From the NCBI GenBank assembly GCA_945877815.1, contig CAMDWJ010000004.1, positions 58,275-122,274 on the forward strand: a DNA stretch of 64,000 nt, given 5' to 3'. The notes under the pieces are model-generated. The model was not told where the DNA came from, did not search any database, and worked only from the letters and a program-made list of their open reading frames with translations. The position numbers and the translations under genes are program-made. Position 1 is the stretch's first letter. Each line of letters begins with the position of its first letter. This document shows, piece after piece, positions 46,095 to 56,089 of this stretch. The stretch is from Caenispirillum bisanense (GTDB lineage Bacteria > Pseudomonadota > Alphaproteobacteria > Rhodospirillales > UBA2165).

Positions 46095-46655
46095 ATGCTC
46101 GACAATCCTCCCACCATCCGTGCCGCGCGCATCGACGATATCGCCGAGATTCAGGCGATCTACGCCCATTACGTGATTACCGGCTCGGCCTCCTTCGAGA
46201 TCGTGCCCCCGGACTTGGCCGACATGGAGAAGCGGTTCGAGGCGATCCAAGCGCGCGGTTTTCCCTATCTCGTCGCCGAGATCGACGGAAAGATCGCGGG
46301 GTACGCCTATGCCGGCACCTATCGCGCCCGCGCCGCCTACGACTATGCGGTCGAGGATTCGGTTTATATCTCGCCAAACCATCTCGGGCGTCGTCTGGGA
46401 CGCAGCCTCTTAACCCAGCTGATCGAAACCTGCACCGAGCTTGGCTATCGCCGCATGATCGCGGTGATCGGCGATTCCGCCAATCTACCCTCGATCAATC
46501 TGCACTTGGCGATGGGGTTCGACCATGCCGGCCTTTTGCCGTCGGCCGGCTACAAACATGGCCGCTGGGTCGATTCCCTGATGATGCAGCGTGCGCTCGG
46601 CGACGGCGACACCACCCAGCCCACGCCAATCCGGCGAGCCGCAGTCCGAAACTAG
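46095..46655 (+). CDS. GNAT N-acetyltransferase, phosphinothricin-acetyltransferase-like
   Basis: 186 residues from ATG 46095; the frame is open from a TTG at 46059. It has IRAARIDDIAEIQAIYAHYV at the start, ASFEIVPPDLADMEKRFEAI, VEDSVYISPNHLGRRLGRSL as the acetyl-CoA loop, and GFDHAGLLPSAGYKHGRWVD near the end. These match the Pat/Bar subgroup that acetylates methionine sulfone, methionine sulfoximine or phosphinothricin. The natural substrate here is not known. Confidence 0.86.
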   Translation: MLDNPPTIRAARIDDIAEIQAIYAHYVITGSASFEIVPPDLADMEKRFEAIQARGFPYLVAEIDGKIAGYAYAGTYRARAAYDYAVEDSVYISPNHLGRRLGRSLLTQLIETCTELGYRRMIAVIGDSANLPSINLHLAMGFDHAGLLPSAGYKHGRWVDSLMMQRALGDGDTTQPTPIRRAAVRN

Positions 46656-46801
46656 ATCGGCCCGCGCCGGACCGCGTTTCGCGCGGGGATCTCGCCCAAC
46701 CAAACCAATGATCCGATATGACTGCCCTCAACCATCGGTTTCCCGCATTTGCCGCGCGCCGCCAATCCGCTATGCTCTAGCATGGGAAAAACACGCGTAT
46801 A

Positions 46802-47722
46802 ATGGCGATCGAGGCGCTCCAACTCTCGCAGCAAACGGTGCTGATTATCGATGACGATCCGATCGTCGTCGATATCATGGAGACCGTTTTCGACGGCGAT
46901 CTACGCATCCTGACCGCGTCCAACGGCCACGACGGAATCCTCGCGGCCTGCGCCGAAAATCCGGACCTGATCCTGCTCGACGTGCGCATGCCCGACATGG
47001 ACGGCTACGAGGCCTGCCGCCAACTCAAAGCTATGGCCGAGACGGCGGATATTCCGATCATCTTCCTAACCGCGCGTGTCGAGACAGAAGACGAGTTCAA
47101 GGGCCTCGAGCTTGGCGCCATCGATTACATCGCCAAGCCCATTGTGCCGCAGATCGTGCGCGCGCGAATCCAAAACCATCTGATGCTCAAGCGCCAGCGC
47201 GACCAGCTCGCCAATATGTCGATGATCGACGGCTTGACCGGCATCGCCAATCGCCGCCGCTTCGACGACCATATCGAACAGGAGCTGCGCCGGGCCTCGC
47301 GCAACAAGGCGCCGCTTGCCTTTCTGTTGTTGGATATCGACGACTTCAAAGCCTACAACGACACCTACGGACATGCGCGCGGCGACGATTGCTTGCGCAC
47401 CGTCGCGCAGGAGATCAAAAATTTCCTGCGCCGCCCGTCGGATCTGGTCGCGCGTTACGGCGGCGAGGAATTCGCGGTCGTGCTGCCCGATACACCGCCC
47501 GAAGCCGCCGACATGATGGCCGAGAAAATCCGCGCCGGCATCGAAGCGCTGAACATTCCGCATAAGGCTGCGCGCGCGGCCGACCATGTCACCGTCAGCA
47601 TCGGCGCCGCGATCTGTCCGCCCGACGCACTGCTCACCAAATCGCAATTGATCGAGGCGGCGGACGCTCAGCTCTATACGTCCAAGCGCGCGGGCCGCAA
47701 CCGGGCCAGCCGCGCCGCCTGA
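46802..47722 (+). CDS. PleD-like response regulator diguanylate cyclase
   Basis: 306 residues from ATG 46802. A receiver domain fills residues 12-130 with acidic pocket DDD (17-19), phosphoacceptor Asp60 (LILLDVRMPDMDG) and Lys112. A GGDEF domain follows (140-305) with active site GGEEF (220-224). The inhibitory I-site is present as RPSD (211-214), five residues before GGEEF, so product inhibition by c-di-GMP is likely. Unlike Caulobacter PleD there is only one receiver domain. No histidine kinase is nearby. Confidence 0.92.
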   Translation: MAIEALQLSQQTVLIIDDDPIVVDIMETVFDGDLRILTASNGHDGILAACAENPDLILLDVRMPDMDGYEACRQLKAMAETADIPIIFLTARVETEDEFKGLELGAIDYIAKPIVPQIVRARIQNHLMLKRQRDQLANMSMIDGLTGIANRRRFDDHIEQELRRASRNKAPLAFLLLDIDDFKAYNDTYGHARGDDCLRTVAQEIKNFLRRPSDLVARYGGEEFAVVLPDTPPEAADMMAEKIRAGIEALNIPHKAARAADHVTVSIGAAICPPDALLTKSQLIEAADAQLYTSKRAGRNRASRAA

Positions 47723-47776
47723 TCACGCGCGCGCGCCGCCTTTGCGCTCGTCGCCCATTCGGACTATCTTCGCGCC

Positions 47777-48164
<388 letters not shown>

Positions 48165-48222
48165 ATTTTTCTTCCGCGTGTTGATAAGCGCCGCCACGAC
48201 GACTCGCGCCACCGCTCAACAG

Positions 48223-49284
48223 CTAATGGCTCTTCGTTGTTTTGTTGAGTTCAGGCAGCAGCGGAAGATCTTGCGCCCGCTTGGCTTCGATCTCGCGCGC
48301 GGTTTCGTCGAGCATGACCACGCGCGCCGGAGATGAAGGATGGGTTGAATCCCGCCGTGCGGCGATGCTGGTTGGCGCGGAAACCGCGAACCGGCGATAG
48401 ACGGTGGCCGCTGCCGATATAGGATATCCCGCGCGCGCGATTAGATACAGGCCCACATAGTCCGCCTCCGCCTCATAGGCTTGGCCGATCGGCAATTTTT
48501 CGCTGTCGCGATCGTCCGGCTTGCCCCCCCACCGCGCATTGAAGAAATCGAACAGCGCCGCGACCCCCTGATTGTTCACGCCGAGACCAATATGGCCTTG
48601 CACATTGTGGGCGATCTCGTGACCGACCACCACGGCGAGCTCGGCGTCGCTGCCCAAAAACCGCATGAGACCCGTGGTGACTATGAGGCCCCGCCCATTG
48701 GCCGACGCGTTGATCGCTTCGTTCACCTCGACGATCGCTGGCATGTCGCAAATCGTTTGCGTCTGAAGCGTCACGGAGCGTTGCACGCCGTCGCGCTCGA
48801 ATTCCAACGCGATCGGTGCGCCGTTGCCCGCATTTATCTGCTCGGCCAGATCGCGGCGCGCACGCGTACCGGTCGACAAAGGGGTTCCAGCCACGGCGAT
48901 CACGCGATCGCCGCGCGCAACACCGGCACGTGCGGCCGGCGAGTCCGGCGCCACCGCAACCACCGACAAGCCATCGCCGAGGCCCGCCGATAAACTTGCA
49001 GCGTGATAGTCGGACGGAAAATCGAAACGGTTTTCCACGAGGAAGCCGGGCACGCGCGCAATGCGAGTGCCGCACAGGGAAGCATTGGCCGCCAGGATCG
49101 GATAAACAATACGGTGCAAGCGCTCGGCATCATCCAGATGCTGTTCGATGACGAGCTGTCGCAAACTGTCCCTCTCGGAACGGACGGCATCTGGCGCCAT
49201 ATCCGGCATGCGCGAAACCGGGGCGCAGGACGATACGGCCACCATCATCGATGCGAGGAGTCTAAGGATACCGACACGACGCAC
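48223..49284 (-). CDS. PDZ-containing M48 family metalloprotease, lipoprotein
   Basis: 353 residues from GTG 49284, chosen because GGAGG lies eight bases upstream; the TTG at 49290 is too close to it. A lipoprotein signal ends at VSSC (residues 17-20). A PDZ-like domain is at about 100-180 (VAPDSPAARAGVARGDRVIA). The zinc-protease motif HEIAH in VVGHEIAHNVQGH is near residue 222, with the third ligand in YEAEADYVG. Such proteins degrade or refold outer-membrane proteins in the periplasm, like BepA/LoiP. Confidence 0.88.
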   Translation of the reverse strand: MRRVGILRLLASMMVAVSSCAPVSRMPDMAPDAVRSERDSLRQLVIEQHLDDAERLHRIVYPILAANASLCGTRIARVPGFLVENRFDFPSDYHAASLSAGLGDGLSVVAVAPDSPAARAGVARGDRVIAVAGTPLSTGTRARRDLAEQINAGNGAPIALEFERDGVQRSVTLQTQTICDMPAIVEVNEAINASANGRGLIVTTGLMRFLGSDAELAVVVGHEIAHNVQGHIGLGVNNQGVAALFDFFNARWGGKPDDRDSEKLPIGQAYEAEADYVGLYLIARAGYPISAAATVYRRFAVSAPTSIAARRDSTHPSSPARVVMLDETAREIEAKRAQDLPLLPELNKTTKSH

Positions 49285-49568
49285 GGCCAAGTCCTCCCAA
49301 AACCGAGAGTGTTATAGTGTTAACACACCTCACGAAAAAGTGAAGATGAGCCAAAATCGGAGTGCTTTTGCACAAATAAATTTAAATTCTTTTCGGTGTT
49401 TCTCTCATCACGAGAGTCATCGGAATGGGCGCAATTTGCCGGTGCAGTTCCGCCCCTTCAAGGACCCAACACTCGGCTCCACAGCGGCGGAAACCGGGTC
49501 ATTGACTCGCCACGAGCCCATCTTCATCCTGCGGCCAATCTTTTTCACGCAGTAAGGGGAGAATTCAG
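49285..49568. other. intergenic region before dienelactone hydrolase genes
   Basis: 284 bases, AT-richer than the surroundings around 49310-49400. It contains a perfect 10-bp palindrome GTGTTAACAC (49317-49326), 33 bases upstream of the divergent M48 start. No convincing gene; promoters for both neighbours are expected. Confidence 0.4.
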
Positions 49569-50237
49569 ATGGGCCAAAAAATCACGCTCAAAGCCAGCGA
49601 CGGCTTCACGCTCGACGCATATCGCGCCGACCCAACCGGCAAGGCGAAGGGCGGCATCGTCCTGATCCAGGAGATTTTCGGCGTCAACCAGCACATCCGC
49701 GCATTGGTCGACGAGTGGGCTGGCCGCGGCTATTCGGTGATCGCACCCGCCTGCTACGACCGCGCCGAGAAGAATTTCGAGGTCGGTTACGACGAGGAAG
49801 CCCGCCAAAAAGGCATGGCCGCGCGCGCCAAGCTCGACGGCGCCAAGACAGTATTCGATTACCAAGCCGCCCACGCCGCGCTTGCCGGTGTCGGCAAGGT
49901 CGCCATCATGGGCTATTGCTACGGCGGCACGGTGTCGTGGCAGGGTGCGCAGACCGGCCCGTTCGATGCGGCCATCTGCTATTACGGCGGCGGCATCGCC
50001 GACATGCTCAATACCGACGCGAAGTGCCCGGTGCTGATGCATTTCGGCGAAAAGGACCAAGGCATCCCGATGGAGAAGGTCGCCAAGATCAAGGCCGCCA
50101 AACCCTATGCGGTCGTCGATGTCTATGCCAACGCCGGCCACGGCTTCATCTGCAACGAGCGTCCTTCCTTCCAGAAAGAAGCCGCCGACCTCGCCAACAA
50201 ACGCACGCTCGCCTTCCTCGAAATGAACGGAATGTAA
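49569..50237 (+). CDS. dienelactone hydrolase family protein
   Basis: 222 residues from ATG 49569, with AGGGGAGAA before it. It is an alpha/beta hydrolase with the nucleophile elbow GYCYGG, aspartate in FGEKDQGIP and histidine in NAGHGFICN. The start KASDGFTLDAYRADPTGKAK and IVLIQEIFGVNQHIR are typical. Classic members open dienelactones in aromatic breakdown, but most relatives of this kind have unknown substrates. It is followed at 25 bases by a paralogue. Confidence 0.9.
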   Translation: MGQKITLKASDGFTLDAYRADPTGKAKGGIVLIQEIFGVNQHIRALVDEWAGRGYSVIAPACYDRAEKNFEVGYDEEARQKGMAARAKLDGAKTVFDYQAAHAALAGVGKVAIMGYCYGGTVSWQGAQTGPFDAAICYYGGGIADMLNTDAKCPVLMHFGEKDQGIPMEKVAKIKAAKPYAVVDVYANAGHGFICNERPSFQKEAADLANKRTLAFLEMNGM

Positions 50238-50262
50238 TCCGGACCTTCGCTGGGTTTCTCGC

Positions 50263-50949
50263 ATGACAGGGCGGACGATCGAGCTCACCGCAGCCGATGG
50301 GCATCGGTCGTCCGCCTATCTTGCCACGCCGAAAGGCAAAAAAAATAAGGGCGCCATTGTTGTGGCGCATGAGGTGTTCGGCGTCTCACCCCACGTCAAA
50401 GGGCTCGCCGACGATTATGCGGCCCAAGGGTTCCTCACCATTGTGCCCGCCTTGTGGGACCGCGTGGCGCCCGGCGTCCAGCTCGGCCCGACAGAGGAAG
50501 AGCGCCTCAAGGGTGTCGAGATCCGCAAGAAGGTATCATGGGGTAATATCCTCGACGATATCGCCGCGGCCCGCGACGCCATGCGCAAGCAATCGAAAAA
50601 AGTCGGGATCGTCGGCTATTGCCTCGGCGGCGACATCGCCTGGGCCGGCGCCAGTATGCAGGGCTTCAATGCCGCCGTGTGCTATTACGGCGGCGCCATT
50701 GCCAAGCTGCTGCACCATACGAATACTTGCCCGGTGATGCTGCACAACGGCACCGCCGATCCGTGGATACCGCCGGAAGACGAAACCGCCATCGACGCGG
50801 CCGGCAAACCGATGATGACGATCCACAAATACGCGGGCATCGGCCACGCGTTCGTCAACGATAGCCTACCGTGGCGCTATCACGCCGAAACGGCGAAGAT
50901 CGCGCGCGAACGCACGATGGCGTTTTTCAAGAAACATCTCGGCAGCTAA
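50263..50949 (+). CDS. dienelactone hydrolase family protein, paralogue
   Basis: 228 residues from ATG 50263. The catalytic triad is Cys in VGYCLGGDIAW, Asp in NGTADPWIP and His in GIGHAFVND. The segments IVVAHEVFGVSPHVKGLADD and CYYGGAIAKLLHHTN align with its upstream neighbour, so a tandem duplication is likely, though the two have diverged well. Both are probably cytoplasmic and co-transcribed. The substrate is unknown. Confidence 0.9.
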   Translation: MTGRTIELTAADGHRSSAYLATPKGKKNKGAIVVAHEVFGVSPHVKGLADDYAAQGFLTIVPALWDRVAPGVQLGPTEEERLKGVEIRKKVSWGNILDDIAAARDAMRKQSKKVGIVGYCLGGDIAWAGASMQGFNAAVCYYGGAIAKLLHHTNTCPVMLHNGTADPWIPPEDETAIDAAGKPMMTIHKYAGIGHAFVNDSLPWRYHAETAKIARERTMAFFKKHLGS

Positions 50950-51072
50950 GGCCCGCCATCGGAGTTCGACGCAAAATACAGCCGCCTAAAACAGGCGTCG
51001 GATTGCGGCGCAATTTCCATAAATTCGGCGCGCGCGGATGGTAGAGTTGTTTTGGATTTCAAGGATGCGCCG

Positions 51073-52515
51073 ATGACGCCACAGGCAACTCCGGTTATGA
51101 CGCCTGATATGATACCTGGCCGCGACGGCGTGACCACATCGGTCACGATCGCGCTCAATCGCTTCGGTCTCGGCGCGCGACCGGAAGAAAAAGCGCCGGC
51201 CGATCCGAAGGCCTGGCTGCGTCGTCAGATCGATGCCTACGACAAACAACCGCCGACAATTGCGGCTCTGCCCAATACCTTCAAAATCATCGCCGATTTC
51301 GGTCCGCGTCCGGGCGAAGCGCGCACAGCCGAAGACGCCGTCACGAAACAGAAGCTTGAAGCCGCGATTCGCCGCGGGGCACGCGCCATTTACGCCGCCG
51401 CCGCAGAAGCTCGGGTGATGCAAGCGGTGCTCACCGATACACCGTTCGCCGAACGCCTAGTACATTTTTGGACGAACCATTTCGCGATTTCCGCAGACAA
51501 GGTGTTGGTGACGCCGTTCGCCGGCAGCTTCGAGGCGGAAGCGATCCGTCCCCACGTCATGGGCAAATTCGAAGACATGCTGCTCGCCGTCGAACATCAT
51601 CCGGCGATGATCTTCTTCCTCGATCAGACCCGCTCGGTCGGGCCGGGCAGCCTCGCCGCCGAACGGCGCGCGGTTAGGAAGGGCAAGCGCGACATCGGCC
51701 TCAACGAAAATTTGGCGCGCGAGATCCTTGAGCTGCATACACTCGGTGTGCGCAGCGGCTATACGCAATCGGACGTCACCGAATTCGCGCGCGCCCTGAC
51801 AGGTTGGAGCATCAACGGTTACGCCGCCGACACAACCGCCGCCGACAGCCCGGCCGGATCGTTCATTTTCCGCGCCGAGGTGCACGAGCCTGGCACGCGT
51901 CGGATTCTCGGGCGCAGTTACTCTCAGTCCGGAGAGATGCAGGCGCGCGCGGTGCTGCACGATCTTGCGGTCGCCCCGGCGACGGCAACACATCTGGCGA
52001 CGAAACTCGCGCGACACTTTGCCGGCGACGAGCCTGCGCAAACGCTGATCGACAGACTGGCCGAGGCGTTCAACAAAAGTGGCGGCGATTTGCCGACCGT
52101 CTATCGCGCTTTAATCGAGGCGCCTGAATGCTGGAACGCGCGGCCTGCAAAATTCAAAACGCCGCACGATTGGTTGGTGTCGGTACTACGCGGGACCGGA
52201 CGCCGGACGTTTCAAAAATTGCAGACGGCGCCGAAATTGATCCAGCTTGGCCAGCCCATGTGGACGCCCGGATCGCCGGCGGGATGGGACGATGTCGCCG
52301 CGCGTTGGGCCGCCCCCGATGCCTTGATCCGCCGCGTCGAGGCAGCGCATCGCTTGGCCGTTTTGTTTCCCAACAAACTGGATCCGCGCGAGCTTGCGCC
52401 GCAGGTATTGGCGCGCGAACCCAGCACCGGCACGCGCGCGCAAATCGAAGGGGCCGATACACGCGTGACTGCATTGACGTTGTTGCTGGTCTCGCCGGAG
52501 TTCCAAAGACGATGA
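51073..52515 (+). CDS. DUF1800 protein
   Basis: 480 residues from ATG 51073, with AAGGA seven bases before it; TTG 51052 is a weaker start. Features of DUF1800 are IALNRFGLGARPEE, LVHFWTNHFAIS, HHPAMIFFLDQ, GLNENLAREILELHTLG and FARALTGWSI, then KLARHFAGDEP. The family is nearly always paired with a DUF1501 gene, as here with an ATGA overlap. Function is unproven; the pair is thought to act in the envelope or in polymer handling. Confidence 0.9.
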   Translation: MTPQATPVMTPDMIPGRDGVTTSVTIALNRFGLGARPEEKAPADPKAWLRRQIDAYDKQPPTIAALPNTFKIIADFGPRPGEARTAEDAVTKQKLEAAIRRGARAIYAAAAEARVMQAVLTDTPFAERLVHFWTNHFAISADKVLVTPFAGSFEAEAIRPHVMGKFEDMLLAVEHHPAMIFFLDQTRSVGPGSLAAERRAVRKGKRDIGLNENLAREILELHTLGVRSGYTQSDVTEFARALTGWSINGYAADTTAADSPAGSFIFRAEVHEPGTRRILGRSYSQSGEMQARAVLHDLAVAPATATHLATKLARHFAGDEPAQTLIDRLAEAFNKSGGDLPTVYRALIEAPECWNARPAKFKTPHDWLVSVLRGTGRRTFQKLQTAPKLIQLGQPMWTPGSPAGWDDVAARWAAPDALIRRVEAAHRLAVLFPNKLDPRELAPQVLAREPSTGTRAQIEGADTRVTALTLLLVSPEFQRR

Positions 52516-53672
52516 TCGAGACGCCCCTTCATCGCCGCTGGTTCCTCACGCTGGCCGGTGCCGCCGCAACCGTGGCCTTGGCACCGCGGATCGCCTTCGC
52601 CGCGCAGGCCGCGACCGAGCGCCGCTTCGTCTTCATCATCCAGCGCGGAGCCGCCGACGGGTTGGAGATCGCGCCGCCGCTGGGCGATGCGGATTATGTG
52701 CGCCGGCGTCCCGCCTTGGCCCTCGACCCGGCGAGCGCTTTGAAACTCGATACGACGTTTTCTCTGCATCCCGCTCTCGTCCAACTCGGCGAAATGTACA
52801 AGCGGAGTGAAGCAACTTTCATCCATGCCGTCGCCTTGCCTTATCGCGACCGCTCGCATTTCGACGGACAAAACGTGATGGAGAGCGGCGGGAGTGCGCC
52901 CTATCGCGTACGCGATGGATGGATGAACCGTCTGGCCGGGATGTTGCCCAAAACCCGCACACCGCCGACCGCCTTCGCGCAGACGGTGCCTATGGCGCTG
53001 CGCGGCGCCAATCGCGTGACGTCCTATGCGCCGTCCAAACTGCCCGATGCGAACGCCGATCTGCTGGGGCGCGTCGCACTTCTCTATCAATACGATCCCG
53101 AACTGCAGCCGGTTTGGGCCGCGGCGATGGAAGCGCGCGGGCTGGCCGGTTCCGACGCGCCCGACAATAATCCGGCAGGTGTGGGAAGGCTCGCTGCGAC
53201 CTTCTTGAAAAAATCCGATGGCCCGCGCATCGCCATGATCGAGACCAACGGCTGGGATACCCACAACCAGCAAACCCGTCGCGTCACCCAATTGCTGGGC
53301 GGCCTCGATGCCCTGCTGGCGTCCCTGCGCGACAATCTGGGTGCCGCTTGGACGCAAACGACGGTGCTGGTCGCGACCGAGTTCGGCCGCACCGCCGCCG
53401 CCAACGGCACCGGCGGCACGGATCATGGTACCGCATCATTGGCAATGCTGGTTGGCGGCGCGGTCAAGGGCGGGCGCGTGATCGCCGATTGGCCCGGCCT
53501 GGCGCCGGCGGCACTTTATGAAGGGCGCGATCTCAAACCCACCACCGATCTGGATGCACTGATCGCGGGAGCGGCGGCGGAAACCTTCGGCCTCGACCCT
53601 GCGCGCGCGGCGGCAACCCTTTTCCCGGACGGTCTTGCCGGCCGCCCGCTGGACGGGCTCATCCGGGGCTGA
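52512..53672 (+). CDS. DUF1501 protein, Tat-type signal
   Basis: 386 residues from ATG 52512, overlapping the DUF1800 stop. The N-terminus HRRWFLTLAGAAATVALAPRIAFA has twin residues R-R followed by a hydrophobic stretch, suggesting a Tat signal, although the motif is incomplete. The body has FIIQRGAADGLEIAPPLGD, HAVALPYRDRSHFDGQNVME, IETNGWDTH and VLVATEFGRTAAANG, followed by DHG. These metal-site-like motifs relate DUF1501 to the sulfatase/alkaline-phosphatase superfamily. The substrate is unknown. Confidence 0.9.
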   Translation: MIETPLHRRWFLTLAGAAATVALAPRIAFAAQAATERRFVFIIQRGAADGLEIAPPLGDADYVRRRPALALDPASALKLDTTFSLHPALVQLGEMYKRSEATFIHAVALPYRDRSHFDGQNVMESGGSAPYRVRDGWMNRLAGMLPKTRTPPTAFAQTVPMALRGANRVTSYAPSKLPDANADLLGRVALLYQYDPELQPVWAAAMEARGLAGSDAPDNNPAGVGRLAATFLKKSDGPRIAMIETNGWDTHNQQTRRVTQLLGGLDALLASLRDNLGAAWTQTTVLVATEFGRTAAANGTGGTDHGTASLAMLVGGAVKGGRVIADWPGLAPAALYEGRDLKPTTDLDALIAGAAAETFGLDPARAAATLFPDGLAGRPLDGLIRG

Positions 53673-53738
53673 TTTTTCGGTGAAATTTTTCACGCACCAG
53701 GCCCTCCCTCTTTTCGGCAGGGCAGTGTAAACAGGGAC

Positions 53739-54887
53739 ATGGCCGAAACTGACCGCCTCGCCCGCCGCGACGACCCGTCCGACACAGGATCTCCTGCGGA
53801 AACCGAATTCTCCACTGGCATCCTGCCCTGCCAGGCGCTGGCTCAATCGATTCAAACGGGCGAGATCGCGGCCGACCAGCCGATCGGACCCGAACTGATC
53901 CAACCCGCGAGCCTCGATCTGCGTTTGGGCACAATCGCCTATCGCGTGCGCGCGAGTTTCCTTCCGGGTGCCGGCAACAGCGTCGCCGATAAACTCGCTG
54001 CCTTCACCATGCATTCCTTTCCGCTCACAGAAGGTGCGGTGCTGGAAAAGGGCTGCGTCTATATCGTGCCGCTGCTCGAACGTCTCAATTTGCGCGCCCG
54101 CACCGGCGCCATGGCCAATCCGAAAAGCTCGACCGGGCGGCTCGATATTTTCACCCGCGTGATCACTGACGGCGCCGACGAGTTCGATCGCGTCGCGGTT
54201 GGATACAAAGGTCCGCTTTATGCCGAGATTTCCCCACGAACATTCTCGGTGAAAGTGCGCACCGGCTCGCGCCTTGCCCAATTGCGCCTGCGCCGCGGTG
54301 CACCAACCGCTTCGGATGCGGCACTCCGCCGTCTGCACGAACGCTCGCCGCTGATCGCCGGAAGCGAAGCCAATATCGAAAGCGGTCTGGCACTGAGCGT
54401 CGATCTCGCGGGCGATCCCAAAACCAAGATCGTCGGCTATCGCGCCAAACATCATACCGGCGTGGTCGACGTCGATCGCGTCGGCGCCTATGCGGTGGCC
54501 GATTTCTGGGAGCCGATTTCGGCACCGGACGGCCATATCGTTCTCGATCCCGACGATTTCTACATCCTGGCATCGCGCGAAGCGGTCGCGGTGCCGCCCG
54601 ACCATGCCGCCGAGATGCGCGCCTACGACACGCTGGTGGGCGAATTCCGCGTCCATTATGCGGGCTTTTTCGACCCCGGCTTCGGCCACGATTCGGCGGG
54701 CGGCAGCGGCAGCCGCGCCGTGCTGGAAGTGCGTTCGCACGATGTGCCTTTCGTGCTCGAACACGGCCAGACGGTGGGACGATTGATCTATGAGCGGCTG
54801 ACCGCCTTGCCAGACCGCCTCTATGGCCAGGGAATTGGCTCGAATTACCAGGCTCAGGGCCTGAAGCTCTCCAAGCATTTCATATAG
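53739..54887 (+). CDS. dcd: dCTP deaminase, large alphaproteobacterial form
   Basis: 382 residues from ATG 53739, about twice E. coli Dcd (193), as is usual in alphaproteobacteria. It begins FSTGILPCQALAQSIQTGEI and LIQPASLDLRLG. The catalytic segment is ANPKSSTGRLDIFTRVITDG near residue 128, and the end has FVLEHGQTVGRLIYERL and GIGSNYQAQGLKLSKHF. The enzyme turns dCTP into dUTP for thymidylate synthesis. It is likely monocistronic. Confidence 0.92.
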   Translation: MAETDRLARRDDPSDTGSPAETEFSTGILPCQALAQSIQTGEIAADQPIGPELIQPASLDLRLGTIAYRVRASFLPGAGNSVADKLAAFTMHSFPLTEGAVLEKGCVYIVPLLERLNLRARTGAMANPKSSTGRLDIFTRVITDGADEFDRVAVGYKGPLYAEISPRTFSVKVRTGSRLAQLRLRRGAPTASDAALRRLHERSPLIAGSEANIESGLALSVDLAGDPKTKIVGYRAKHHTGVVDVDRVGAYAVADFWEPISAPDGHIVLDPDDFYILASREAVAVPPDHAAEMRAYDTLVGEFRVHYAGFFDPGFGHDSAGGSGSRAVLEVRSHDVPFVLEHGQTVGRLIYERLTALPDRLYGQGIGSNYQAQGLKLSKHFI

Positions 54888-55130
54888 CGTTCTCCAACGC
54901 GTGATTCGGGACCGAATCGGGAACCAAGCGGGACCGTTTTTCCCGGTGTTCGTGGATCGTTTTTTAGGAATCATGGGGATAGTGTGGATAAACCATTCAA
55001 GCCTATGAAATTACGTGCAAATTTGACTAAATTTAAGGCGAGTTTTTGTGGATGAAAATGTGTATGAACCACGCCGCCTTTCGGATTAGAGTGCCCGCCA
55101 ATTCCACCAGAAGCGTAAGAGGAACCACCA
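54888..55130. other. AT-rich intergenic region with DnaA-box-like sites
   Basis: 243 bases between dcd and the aldolase, clearly AT-richer than the genes from about 54955 on. It holds TGTGGATAA (54983-54991), a perfect DnaA consensus nonamer, and two near matches TGTGGATGA (55047-55055) and TGTGTATGA (55059-55067), all in one orientation. The aldolase promoter must lie here as well. A small hairpin CGGGA/TCCCG lies near 54930. Whether DnaA binds is unknown. Confidence 0.45.
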
Positions 55131-56021
55131 ATGGCCGATAAGGACGACGTCAAGGAAGGCAAGGAATTCTACGTCGATGTGCCGGCCAAGAATGAGCCCT
55201 TCTTCCTCAAGGGGTCGGGCGCGCTCGATTGGGGAATGCAGAACCGCCTCGCGCGCATCTTCAATCCGGTGTCGGGCCGCACCGTCATGCTCGCCTTCGA
55301 TCACGGCTATTTTCAGGGCCCGACCACCGGGCTCGAACGCATCGACGTCAATATCCGCCCGCTCGCCGAATATGCCGACGTTTTGATGTGCACACGCGGC
55401 GCGCTGCGCACCTCGATCCCGCCGTCCAATACCAAGGCCCTGGTGCTGCGTTGCTCGGCCGGCCAATCGATCCTCACCGAATTGTCCAACGAGCTGATCA
55501 GCGTCGATATCGAAGATGCGATCCGCCTGAACGCCTGCGCGCTCACCGCGCAAATCTATATTGGCGCGCAATACGAACATCAGTCCATCGCCAACGTCAC
55601 CAAGCTGATCGATACCGGCATGCGCTACGGGATTCCGACCATGGCCGTCACCGGCGTCGGCGCCGACATGAAACGCGATTTCCGCTATTTCGCGCTGGCG
55701 ACGCGCATCGCCGCCGAGATCGGCGCGCATTACGTCAAAAGCTATTATTTCGAACCGGGTTTCGAAAAGGTCGTCGCAGCCTGCCCAGTGCCGATCGTGA
55801 TTGCGGGCGGCAAGAAGCTGCCCGAACTCGAGGCCCTGGAGATGGCCTATAACGCCGTGCAGGCCGGTGCGGCCGGCGTCGATATGGGGCGCAATATCTT
55901 CCAATCCGATTGTCCGCTCGGGATGATCCAGGCTGTCAGCGCGGTCGTGCACAAGGACGAAAAGCCCAAACAAGCGATCAAAATCTACGAGGCGGTAAAG
56001 AACGTGACCGCGAAGAATTGA
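55131..56021 (+). CDS. LsrF/Fba class I aldolase family protein
   Basis: 296 residues from ATG 55131 with AAGAGG before it. It shows [30 protein letters not shown], the Schiff-base lysine in [14 protein letters not shown] and [10 protein letters not shown], followed by [13 protein letters not shown]. Members are 3-hydroxy-5-phosphonooxypentane-2,4-dione thiolase (LsrF) or archaeal-type fructose-bisphosphate aldolase. With no lsr genes in the window, a fructose-bisphosphate or related aldolase role is at least as likely. Confidence 0.87.
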   Translation: MADKDDVKEGKEFYVDVPAKNEPFFLKGSGALDWGMQNRLARIFNPVSGRTVMLAFDHGYFQGPTTGLERIDVNIRPLAEYADVLMCTRGALRTSIPPSNTKALVLRCSAGQSILTELSNELISVDIEDAIRLNACALTAQIYIGAQYEHQSIANVTKLIDTGMRYGIPTMAVTGVGADMKRDFRYFALATRIAAEIGAHYVKSYYFEPGFEKVVAACPVPIVIAGGKKLPELEALEMAYNAVQAGAAGVDMGRNIFQSDCPLGMIQAVSAVVHKDEKPKQAIKIYEAVKNVTAKN

Positions 56022-56089
56022 TCGGCTTTCGATCGCGCGCGGACAAGAGGCGAGTACCCTTGCGCGCGACTCTCGGCTAGGATTTAGTC

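Noticed and set aside
49148..49555. 135-codon frame between the M48 and hydrolase genes
   Set aside because: Overlaps the start of the M48 gene on the other strand and has no protein-like pattern.
53436..54974. Open reading frame of 512 codons on the minus strand
   Set aside because: It is antisense to the DUF1501 gene and dcd, both with strong family motifs; long shadow frames are common in GC-rich DNA.
54888..55130. Possible chromosome origin
   Set aside because: Only one perfect DnaA box, and no dnaA, parAB, gidAB or hemE nearby; kept only as a DnaA-box observation.
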